IMG/VR virus record: IMGVR_UViG_3300017956_005733
Location: 1-23,345 of that record
Length of the DNA: 23,345 nucleotides
From: a virus
Reading direction: 5' to 3' (one strand)
Under the pieces are notes generated by a model. That model searched no databases, was not told the origin of the DNA, and saw nothing but the letters and a program-made list of their open reading frames with translations. The translations under genes were made by a program, and so were the position numbers. How positions within the stretch are numbered: the first letter of the stretch is position 1; each line of letters starts with the position of its first letter. Shown in pieces: positions 8,157 to 14,684 of this stretch.

Positions 8157-9196
8157 TTACATATTTTCGTAGCTCATCCTACAATACTCACGATATGTGT
8201 GAGCAACAATATTTCTTTGACTATGTTCTAGGATATAAAGGACCGTCAAATAAAAAAGCTGATAAAGGAACTATTGTTCATAAGGTATTAGAAATTCTTG
8301 CTTTTGTTAAATATACAGAGCAAAAGGGTGAAAATTCTTTTGAAGATGATATCTTAGGTAAGATAGATATCAACAACTATGAATTAGACAAAATCATAGA
8401 TGACGTATACGCATACTACACCTCTATGTTTAATCACCATAAGTGGTCATCAACAGATTATAAAGATTGTCATAAATGGACTTATAAAGCCATAGAATAT
8501 GGCGATGGAATGTTTGATCCCAGAAATAGAAATATATTGTATCCAGAACAAAGATTCGATATCCCAATCAATAAAAAATGGGCAAAATTTACTTACGATT
8601 ACAATGGTGAAAAATTAGAAGGAACTTTGTCAATTAAAGGTACAATAGATTTATTAACCAGACCAAATGATAATACTGTTGAAATTATTGACTGGAAAAC
8701 AGGAAGAAGATTGAACTGGGCAACTGGAGAGGAAAAAACCCAAGAAAAGTTAGAAAAAGATCCCCAGCTGATGTTATACTTTTATGCTGTGCAACATCTC
8801 TATCCAGAAATAGAAAATTGTATTGTGACTATATTTTTTATTAATGATGGCGGACCTTTTAGTGTTTCCTTCAAAAAATCTGATCTAAACCAAATGGAAG
8901 ATCTGCTCAGAAAAAAATTCAAGAAAATACAAAAATGTCAAACTCCGACATTAAGCAAAAGTTGGAAATGTACAAAACTATGCCATTATGGCAAAACTAA
9001 TTTTCAAGATACCGATCATGTTTTGCCGATCATAGAATATAGAGACGGTCAGGTGTGCCAAAAGGGTGACTTTATGACGAAATGCGAACAAATACATCAC
9101 GAAATTCTGACCAAAGGTATGAAAAATGTGGTTGACGAATACACAGTTCCAGGCTATAATGTTGGATACTACAAGCCTCCCGGTAGTGCAGAATAA
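8156..9196 (+). CDS. Cas4/RecB-type PD-(D/E)XK nuclease, probable ATT start
   Basis: A nuclease with probable iron-sulfur cluster. The first ATG in frame (8195) would cut off TYFRSSSYNTHD, which belongs to the conserved N-terminus of this family, so the start must lie upstream. The frame is open only back to 8123 and holds no ATG, GTG or TTG; ATT at 8156 sits in TAATT, exactly where neighbours have TAATG, giving 346 residues. Active-site residues are H42 in GTIVHKVLE, D165 in GTIDLL, E176, and D179-W-K181, then the Q-x3-Y motif DPQLMLYFY. C15 plus C272, C276, C301 and C310 could bind a 4Fe-4S cluster as in Cas4, AddB and Exo5. It probably trims DNA ends for recombination. Confidence 0.85.
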   Translation: MTYFRSSSYNTHDMCEQQYFFDYVLGYKGPSNKKADKGTIVHKVLEILAFVKYTEQKGENSFEDDILGKIDINNYELDKIIDDVYAYYTSMFNHHKWSSTDYKDCHKWTYKAIEYGDGMFDPRNRNILYPEQRFDIPINKKWAKFTYDYNGEKLEGTLSIKGTIDLLTRPNDNTVEIIDWKTGRRLNWATGEEKTQEKLEKDPQLMLYFYAVQHLYPEIENCIVTIFFINDGGPFSVSFKKSDLNQMEDLLRKKFKKIQKCQTPTLSKSWKCTKLCHYGKTNFQDTDHVLPIIEYRDGQVCQKGDFMTKCEQIHHEILTKGMKNVVDEYTVPGYNVGYYKPPGSAE

Positions 9197-9200
9197 GGAG
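9195..9200 (+). promoter_or_regulatory. Strong Shine-Dalgarno site for the gene at 9208
   Basis: AAGGAG lies 7 nt before ATG 9208 and overlaps the stop codon of the preceding gene (TAA, 9194-9196). Most junctions in this operon rely on stop/start overlap, so an exposed, near-ideal ribosome binding site here suggests the sulfotransferase-like protein is translated independently. Confidence 0.75.
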
Positions 9201-9207
9201 TTTTGAA

Positions 9208-9816
9208 ATGAAAAAAGAATTAGATATTTTAATAGTTGGCTCTGGAGGTAGTGGTCAGAGCTATTTCATGAAGCAATTAGGTAAAAATTTTATAACCAAT
9301 TCTGTTGGAGATAATGATGGGCTTAAGCACAGTAGCAGCCCCAATAATCCTAAATTAGCAAATTACAAAGTAAACAAGTGTATTTTCTTATATAATAAAT
9401 CTTTTGAATGTATATGTTCTTTTTACAGAAGAAATCCAAGCTGGTCGTGGTTGCAAGTGGTAAAGCTTGGAAACGCACAAAAACTGAAACCTGCAAATCT
9501 GGCCAATGCCGATAGGTTTTTTTCTCTGGTCGAAGAAAGAAATTGCGATTTGTTTTCCATAGAACATCAATTTGAAAATTGGATAAATGCAGATACCAGT
9601 TTCCCGATTTATTTTGTTGACTTTAATAATATTGATACAGCAAAACTGTCTTCTTTCTTGTGTTGTGATGAGAACATCTTATCTTTTGACGTAAAACCCA
9701 GACGAGAATATCCAGAACTTAGCAACAAATATCCTAATGCTTATTCTCTGTATCAAGATTTAGACAACAAAAAACAAAGATTGGCACAAGAAGCAAACAG
9801 AAAACAGGGGCTGTAA
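9208..9816 (+). CDS. Sulfotransferase-like P-loop protein
   Basis: A 202-residue protein with the N-terminal strand and loop DILIVGSGGSGQSYFMKQLG, resembling the PAPS-binding loop of sulfotransferases. KCIFLYNKSFECICSFYRRN matches the strand-helix in which sulfotransferases bind the 3'-phosphate, and FENWINADTSFPIYFVDFNN resembles the later 'w...p...v.yE.l' segment. The substrate is unknown; phage sulfotransferase-like genes usually occur with surface-sugar or small-molecule modification genes. Its position between a nuclease and the polymerase is unusual. It has a strong ribosome binding site and overlaps the polymerase gene by 1 nt (TAATG). A plain P-loop kinase is a less likely alternative. 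Confidence 0.55.
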   Translation: MKKELDILIVGSGGSGQSYFMKQLGKNFITNSVGDNDGLKHSSSPNNPKLANYKVNKCIFLYNKSFECICSFYRRNPSWSWLQVVKLGNAQKLKPANLANADRFFSLVEERNCDLFSIEHQFENWINADTSFPIYFVDFNNIDTAKLSSFLCCDENILSFDVKPRREYPELSNKYPNAYSLYQDLDNKKQRLAQEANRKQGL

Positions 9817-11693
9817 TGACAAGTAACAATAGTTATGTTCCGTTGCACGTTCATAGTCACTATTCTTTATTAGACGGCCTAAGTAGGCCGAAGCAAATTG
9901 CTCAAAGATGTGTTGACATAGGAGTTAAGAGCTGTGCGATAACGGATCATGGAAATATAGCAGGTGCTGCACAAATACACTCAGCACTAAAGTCTAAAGG
10001 AATTAAACCCATTCTTGGTTGCGAACTATACATTTGCGATAAACACGCATCTATTAAAGATAAAAGCAATGCTAAATTAAGTCATTTCTTAGTCTTGGCA
10101 AGAAATCTGCAAGGTTGGAATAAATTAGTCAATATTATTTCTGAATCTAATAAGCCAGATTTTTTTTACAAAAAACCTAGAATTAGTATGCAGCAACTGG
10201 CTGAGATAGTAGATGATAATCTTATTGGTTTTTGTGGACATCTCGGCTCTTACATTGCAAATAAAATTATAGATAATGACACCATAGTTCCTAATTGGGA
10301 AGATATTGCTTATGATGAAATATCAATGCTCAAAAATATATTTGGTGAGTATTTCTTTCTAGAAGCACAACTAATGGATTATGAATTAAATCCGATACAG
10401 AAGGAACTAACAGAATGCATCAGAATTATAGCCCAAAAAACAGGAGTCAAAGTTATTTGCACCCCAGATGCTCACTATGCTAACCAAAAAGACGCTATTG
10501 ATCAAAGAATACTTTTATGCAACAACCTCAAAACAACTTTGCCAGAGATTAATCGTAAACTCGCCAATAATGAAGATGTGCCAATGTCTACATTTTTCAT
10601 TAGTGACAAATACTACATTCTTTCAGGAGACGAAATGTCTGAACTGCATCCGCAGGAAGAAATAGACAATACTATTTATGTAGATAGTTTATGTGAAGAA
10701 TATGACATCAATCATGCCCCTAGACTTCCACCATTTCAATCGGAATCGGCTCCAGACGAATATTTAAGGCAATTATGTCGAGAAGGGTGGAGGAATAAAA
10801 TAGCAAAAAAAGTAGATGAATCGTTACACCAAAAGTACGCGGATAGAATCAAATATGAGCTATCTATTTTACAAACTGCTGGCTTGTCTAGCTATTTTTT
10901 AATAGTGTCCGATATAGTCAAATATGTGAAGTCTCAGGGGTGGTTAGCTGGACCGGGCAGAGGTAGTGCTGCTGGTTGTTTAGTCTCTTATCTGATTGAT
11001 ATTACGTCTATCGATCCAATTAAGCACGATTTAATATTTGAGCGTTTTTATAATGCAGGAAGAAATACCACAAATCGTGTTTCCATGCCTGATATTGACA
11101 TGGATGTGCCTATTAATCAAAGAGAACAAGTGATTGATTATATTAAAAATAAATACGGATCTGATAATGTATCTCAAATGATTACTTTCAATACTCTCAA
11201 AGGGCGTGGTGCCTTAAAGGATGTATTAAGGGTGTATGGGGATGTATCTTTTGATGAAATGAATCAGATTACCAAGCATATTCCAGACGAAGCTAAGATA
11301 GCAGACGAATTAGAAGAAATGAAAGACGAGCACGGAGACGCTTCAATTATTAGGTGGGCTCTGGAAAATAGGGTTGACAGCCTTGAGAATTGGTGTTATA
11401 TTGATAAGGAGGGCAATCTCGCAGGGCCGTTCGCAAAAAGGTTCGAACAAGCCATGAGGCTAGAAGGAACCAAGGTAAATCAATCAAAACACGCTGCTGG
11501 GGTTGTGATAACAGACCAAAAATTAGAAAAAATATGTCCAATGATTTTTGATACAAAAACTAAACAACCAATTGCCGGTATGGAAATGAACGACTTAGAA
11601 TATTTGGGTATCATTAAGTTTGATGTTCTAGGCATTGCAATGTTAGACAAAGTAATGAATATTAGTAATACACTTAGGTATGGAGAATTATAA
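9816..11693 (+). CDS. dnaE: DNA polymerase III alpha, N-terminal half (PHP and palm)
   Basis: A 625-residue first half of a bacterial-type C-family replicative polymerase. The PHP domain (about residues 5-290) has VPLHVHSHYSLLDG, AITDHGN, LGCELY, GFCGHLGS and CTPDAHY, so most metal ligands appear present and it may have phosphoesterase activity. The palm begins around residue 340, with GPGRGSAAGCLVSYL, the catalytic pair D426-I-D428 in MPDIDMDV, and the third catalytic Asp D603 in IIKFDVLG. The protein stops 22 residues after D603, before the fingers, which are encoded at 12560. No intein sequence is present at the end. The product must pair with the C-terminal half to work. Confidence 0.95.
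   Translation: MTSNNSYVPLHVHSHYSLLDGLSRPKQIAQRCVDIGVKSCAITDHGNIAGAAQIHSALKSKGIKPILGCELYICDKHASIKDKSNAKLSHFLVLARNLQGWNKLVNIISESNKPDFFYKKPRISMQQLAEIVDDNLIGFCGHLGSYIANKIIDNDTIVPNWEDIAYDEISMLKNIFGEYFFLEAQLMDYELNPIQKELTECIRIIAQKTGVKVICTPDAHYANQKDAIDQRILLCNNLKTTLPEINRKLANNEDVPMSTFFISDKYYILSGDEMSELHPQEEIDNTIYVDSLCEEYDINHAPRLPPFQSESAPDEYLRQLCREGWRNKIAKKVDESLHQKYADRIKYELSILQTAGLSSYFLIVSDIVKYVKSQGWLAGPGRGSAAGCLVSYLIDITSIDPIKHDLIFERFYNAGRNTTNRVSMPDIDMDVPINQREQVIDYIKNKYGSDNVSQMITFNTLKGRGALKDVLRVYGDVSFDEMNQITKHIPDEAKIADELEEMKDEHGDASIIRWALENRVDSLENWCYIDKEGNLAGPFAKRFEQAMRLEGTKVNQSKHAAGVVITDQKLEKICPMIFDTKTKQPIAGMEMNDLEYLGIIKFDVLGIAMLDKVMNISNTLRYGEL
11374..11402 (+). promoter_or_regulatory. Possible internal sigma-70 promoter
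   Basis: Inside the N-terminal polymerase gene, TTGACA (11374-11379) is followed after exactly 17 bases by TATATT (11397-11402), 11 of 12 consensus positions. It would direct transcription of the small gene, the exonuclease and the second polymerase half. It lies in coding sequence of an AT-rich genome, so a chance match is possible. Confidence 0.3.
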
Positions 11694-11881
11694 TGTCAAA
11701 ATTATTTTCAGAACTTAAAGAGGGTGATAAATTTACAATTCCTGGCAAAACAACTGTGTTTGAAAAAATAAAGGCGCAAAAAGTGAGCTGTTGCAAATCT
11801 TTAAACGCTAGGCAGGTAGACGATAACTCTCAGAAAACATTTTTACAACCAGGAACTATAGTGGAACCACAGAATGGCTAA
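11693..11881 (+). CDS. small conserved-looking protein between polymerase halves
   Basis: A 62-residue protein beginning MSKLFSELKEGDKFTIPGKT. The pattern 'L-K-E-G-D-x-F-T', a central strand and a closing 'PGTIVEP' suggests a small beta-barrel (SH3- or OB-like) domain of the kind seen in many short phage proteins. The function is unknown. It is tied to the polymerase N-half by a TAATG overlap and to the exonuclease by an 8-nt overlap, so it is made with both and could help join the split enzyme; that role is only inference. Confidence 0.7.
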   Translation: MSKLFSELKEGDKFTIPGKTTVFEKIKAQKVSCCKSLNARQVDDNSQKTFLQPGTIVEPQNG

Positions 11882-12563
11882 TAAACAAAAAATTTGTGTT
11901 TTTGATTTGGAAACAGACGGATCCGATCCAGAAAGCTGTGATCCCGTACAGATTGCTGCAATTATGGTAGATCCTATAAAGTTAGAAATTATTCCAGACT
12001 CTGAATTTAATATCAACTGTAAACCCTTGATATTAGATAAAAAGAAAGACTATGCTTATGAAGATAGCGATGTGTTAGACTTTCATGCAAAAGTTTCTAA
12101 TTCTTCAAAAGACAAAGTATTAGCTACTTGGCATAATTATCCCAAGCAATCTGCTAGCTGGAAAATGTTTGTTAGTTATCTGGAAAAGTATCATACAAGA
12201 TCAGCTAGAAAAAATCAGTTTTCAGCCCCTATTGCTGCTGGATATAACATAAACAAATTTGATCTTAGAATATTGCAGAGACTCAGCAAAAAATATAAAA
12301 ATGTTAATAAGGAGGGGAATTCTGACCTATTCTATCCTAGAGATGTCATAGATATTATGAACCTACTCTTCTATTGGTTTGAATCAAACGATGAGTTGCA
12401 AAAATATACACTTGATCATTTTCGTGATTACGTGGGTATTTCCAAAGAAGGTGCTCATGACGCCCTTAAAGACGTTAAAGATTCAGCAGAAATTCTAATC
12501 AGATTTTTAAAATTACACAGGAACCTTTCGCAGAAAATTAAATTTAGAAATTCTTTTGTATGA
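11874..12563 (+). CDS. dnaQ: DnaQ-like 3'-5' proofreading exonuclease (DEDDh)
   Basis: A 229-residue exonuclease. Exo I is VFDLETDG (D11, E13), Exo II is GYNINKFDLRIL (D130), and Exo III is AHDALKDVKD (H195, D200), giving the complete DEDDh set. It should remove misincorporated 3' nucleotides as the epsilon-like partner of the polymerase. There is no obvious alpha-binding tail like that of E. coli epsilon, although the C-terminus is basic. It is encoded between the two polymerase halves and overlaps the second half by 4 nt (ATGA), which argues that all three proteins belong to one holoenzyme. Confidence 0.92.
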   Translation: MANKQKICVFDLETDGSDPESCDPVQIAAIMVDPIKLEIIPDSEFNINCKPLILDKKKDYAYEDSDVLDFHAKVSNSSKDKVLATWHNYPKQSASWKMFVSYLEKYHTRSARKNQFSAPIAAGYNINKFDLRILQRLSKKYKNVNKEGNSDLFYPRDVIDIMNLLFYWFESNDELQKYTLDHFRDYVGISKEGAHDALKDVKDSAEILIRFLKLHRNLSQKIKFRNSFV

Positions 12564-14179
12564 AATATTATACTTTTGATTGCGGTTGCAAGTTTAGGTT
12601 GTTAGAAGAAGAGTCTGACAGGGAAATTCCTTTATTAGATTTTTCTTTGAATTTAGAAAATCTAAATTTGGAATGCAAAAAAACCTGGGATTTGATATCG
12701 TCGGGCAATACCAAAGGTTGTTTTCAGTTAGAGTCCAGACTTGGCAGGTCGATGGCCAAAAAATTACAGCCATCTAATATAGAACAGCTTTCTGCTCTTA
12801 TTAGTATCATGAGACCCGGTTGTTTAGAGGCTATGAGAGATGGTAAGAGTGTTAGTAATCACTTTATCGACAAAAAGAATGGTAAAGAAAGTATAGACTA
12901 CTTTGATTCATGTCTAGAGTCTGTTCTATTGCCCACATATGGGGAAATGATATACCAAGAACAAGCCATGGAAATTGCCAGAATTGTTGCTGGTTTTGAT
13001 TTGCAAGAGGCTGATGTTCTAAGAAAAGCAATTGGAAAGAAAAAGGTTGATCTTATGGCAAAGGTTAAAAAATCTTTCCTGGATGGTGCTAAAAAAACTA
13101 AAGCAACATCCATTGAAAACGCTAAAGAAATTTTTGGTTGGATTGAAAAAAGTCAGAGATACAGCTTCAACAAGAGTCATGCCATCTCTTATGCCTATAA
13201 TGGCTATCTATCCGCATATAGCAAAGCTCATTTTCCTAAAATATTTTTTGCTTCCTATCTTAAATACGCTAAAGATAAAATAGACCCTCAACAAGAAGTC
13301 AGGGAATTGGTACAAAACGCAACAGAAATGGGTATAGAAATCAGCGTTCCTGTGCTTTCCTTTATGAATAAGCATTTTTGCATTAAAGACAACAGGATAC
13401 ATTTTGGTTTAACAGATATTAAGAATGTTGGTGATTCTGTATTTAAAAAACTACAGAACATTACTCAAGAAAACGACCTATCTAATTTATCGTGGTCTCA
13501 GTGTTTATTCTTTATATTAGATAAAATTACATCTACAGCAGCCAAAGCTTTAATTTCTTGTGGAGCTTTGGACAAGTACAATAAACCCAGAACAGAAATG
13601 TTGTTTGAGTACGATGCTGTATTAGAATTAACAAAAAAAGAAAAAGAATATATATGCAGCCTAGATCTTTTTGAGTTTAATTTAATTGATATACTCAACA
13701 TATCTCTCAAAAAACCCAGATTAAACACAAACAGAAAAGGTGTGATTAACAATTTAATTCATACGCTAGAAAATCCTCCCTATTCTCTCGCAGATAAGAT
13801 AGAATGGATATGTGATACAGAAACAGACCTACTAGGTATTAATCTCACGCATTGTCGTTTAGATTCATATAATATGAGTAATACCAATGCTGAATGTAAA
13901 GATATCACAGGACTCCAACCCGGTGCTAAAATTATAATGGGTGTTGAGGTAGATAATTTCAATATTGTGAAAATAAAAAATGGTCCAAACAAAGGTAGCG
14001 ATATGTGCTTCATGACAGTTAGAGACAGCACCGGATCATGCGATTCTGTTATTTTGTTCACAGAGCAGCTTACCTTGTATAGAAATGAGCTGTTTGAGGG
14101 AAATATTATTATCATACAGGGTAAAACTGCCAAAAACGGTGGTATAGTGCTAGATAAGATATACAAACCCAGAGGTTGA
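12560..14179 (+). CDS. dnaE: DNA polymerase III alpha, C-terminal half (fingers to OB)
   Basis: A 539-residue second half of the C-family polymerase. Homology resumes near residue 26. KGCFQLESRLG (F55-S59) and ALISIMRPG match the start of the fingers of DnaE, followed by PTYGEMIYQEQAMEIARIVAGF, ADVLRKAIGKKK, RYSFNKSHAISYAYNGY and HFPKIFFASYL. ISCGALDKY marks the helix-hairpin-helix region, and the last about 100 residues form an OB-fold (GAKIIMGVEVDNF to GIVLDKIYKPRG). A tau-binding tail is absent. The two halves total 1164 residues, close to E. coli alpha (1160). The first 25 residues, with C8-G-C10, are an addition not found in ordinary DnaE. Confidence 0.94.
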   Translation: MKYYTFDCGCKFRLLEEESDREIPLLDFSLNLENLNLECKKTWDLISSGNTKGCFQLESRLGRSMAKKLQPSNIEQLSALISIMRPGCLEAMRDGKSVSNHFIDKKNGKESIDYFDSCLESVLLPTYGEMIYQEQAMEIARIVAGFDLQEADVLRKAIGKKKVDLMAKVKKSFLDGAKKTKATSIENAKEIFGWIEKSQRYSFNKSHAISYAYNGYLSAYSKAHFPKIFFASYLKYAKDKIDPQQEVRELVQNATEMGIEISVPVLSFMNKHFCIKDNRIHFGLTDIKNVGDSVFKKLQNITQENDLSNLSWSQCLFFILDKITSTAAKALISCGALDKYNKPRTEMLFEYDAVLELTKKEKEYICSLDLFEFNLIDILNISLKKPRLNTNRKGVINNLIHTLENPPYSLADKIEWICDTETDLLGINLTHCRLDSYNMSNTNAECKDITGLQPGAKIIMGVEVDNFNIVKIKNGPNKGSDMCFMTVRDSTGSCDSVILFTEQLTLYRNELFEGNIIIIQGKTAKNGGIVLDKIYKPRG

Positions 14180-14204
14180 CATAGTACATCGTCCGTGATA
14201 TAAT
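14176..14204 (+). promoter_or_regulatory. Perfect sigma-70 promoter of ssb
   Basis: TTGACA (14176-14181) and TATAAT (14199-14204) are separated by exactly 17 bases, matching all 12 consensus positions. The -35 box overlaps the stop codon of the polymerase C-half. Transcription should begin near 14211 and leave a roughly 40-nt leader before ssb. This promoter would be read by host RNA polymerase without phage factors. Confidence 0.9.
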
Positions 14205-14234
14205 AAGTATCGTTTGGTTTTTATTTTAGAAAGC

Positions 14235-14239
14235 AGGAG
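14235..14239 (+). promoter_or_regulatory. Ribosome binding site of ssb
   Basis: AGGAG lies 11 nt before ATG 14251, separated by an A/T-only spacer. It sits in the leader of the dedicated ssb transcript and confirms the start. Confidence 0.8.
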
Positions 14240-14250
14240 TTAATTAAAAA

Positions 14251-14631
14251 ATGAATATAGCTTTAATCAAAGGTAATCTGGCTAGAGATCCAATTGTTCG
14301 ATCTGTTCAAACTAGTAGTGGTAAAAATACTTCAGTGGTCAATTTTACTATTGCCACATCCAGAGAGTATACTAAAAATAATGGACAAAAGGATAAGATT
14401 AAGTCTTTTATTCCGTGTGAGGCTTGGGACACTGGAGCCGAAATTATAGGAAATTCTTTTAGCAAGGGTGACTTAGTTATGGTCGAGGGGTCAATTAGAA
14501 ATGATAGCTGGGAGAAGGATGGTGTTAAGCATTCAACTCTTAAGATCAGGGTTAATAATTTTTCTAAGATAACCAAGCTGTCCAACGACAAGAAAGAAGA
14601 AGCGGAAGAGGATACCGTTGCTGCCTTCTAG
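14251..14631 (+). CDS. ssb: Single-stranded DNA-binding protein
   Basis: A 126-residue bacterial-type SSB. The OB-fold starts MNIALIKGNLARDPIVRSV and continues with VVNFTIATSREYT, SFIPCEAWDTGAEII, KGDLVMVEGSIRNDSW and STLKIRVNNF, all in the order seen in E. coli SSB. A short acidic tail (KKEEAEEDTVAAF) ends in Phe, recalling the DDDIPF tip through which SSB recruits partner proteins. It coats single-stranded DNA at the fork and in recombination. Unlike its neighbours it has its own promoter, leader, ribosome binding site and terminator, so it can be made at higher or different levels from the replisome enzymes. Confidence 0.95.
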   Translation: MNIALIKGNLARDPIVRSVQTSSGKNTSVVNFTIATSREYTKNNGQKDKIKSFIPCEAWDTGAEIIGNSFSKGDLVMVEGSIRNDSWEKDGVKHSTLKIRVNNFSKITKLSNDKKEEAEEDTVAAF

Positions 14632-14653
14632 AGTCTTATGATGTAAGCTAGGG

Positions 14654-14682
14654 AAAGGCGGGGCTATCCCCCGCCTTTTTTA
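14654..14682 (+). terminator. Rho-independent terminator after ssb
   Basis: AAAGGCGGGG (14654-14663) pairs with CCCCGCCTTT (14669-14678) around a 5-nt loop, with the T run continuing to 14681. A 10-bp GC-rich stem with a U tail is a strong intrinsic terminator. It ends two bases before the next start codon, so the gene at 14685 must use read-through or a promoter inside or upstream of ssb. Confidence 0.92.
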
Positions 14683-14684
14683 TT

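Noticed and set aside
8195-9196. ATG 8195 as the start of the Cas4/RecB-like nuclease
   Set aside because: It would remove the conserved N-terminal TYFRSSSYN segment and leave a 38-nt gap unlike neighbouring junctions.
11630-12640. Split intein or group I intron as the cause of the polymerase break
   Set aside because: Neither the end of the first half (about 22 residues after D603) nor the start of the second resembles intein blocks, and the gap is filled by two complete, tightly overlapping genes with no room for an intron core.
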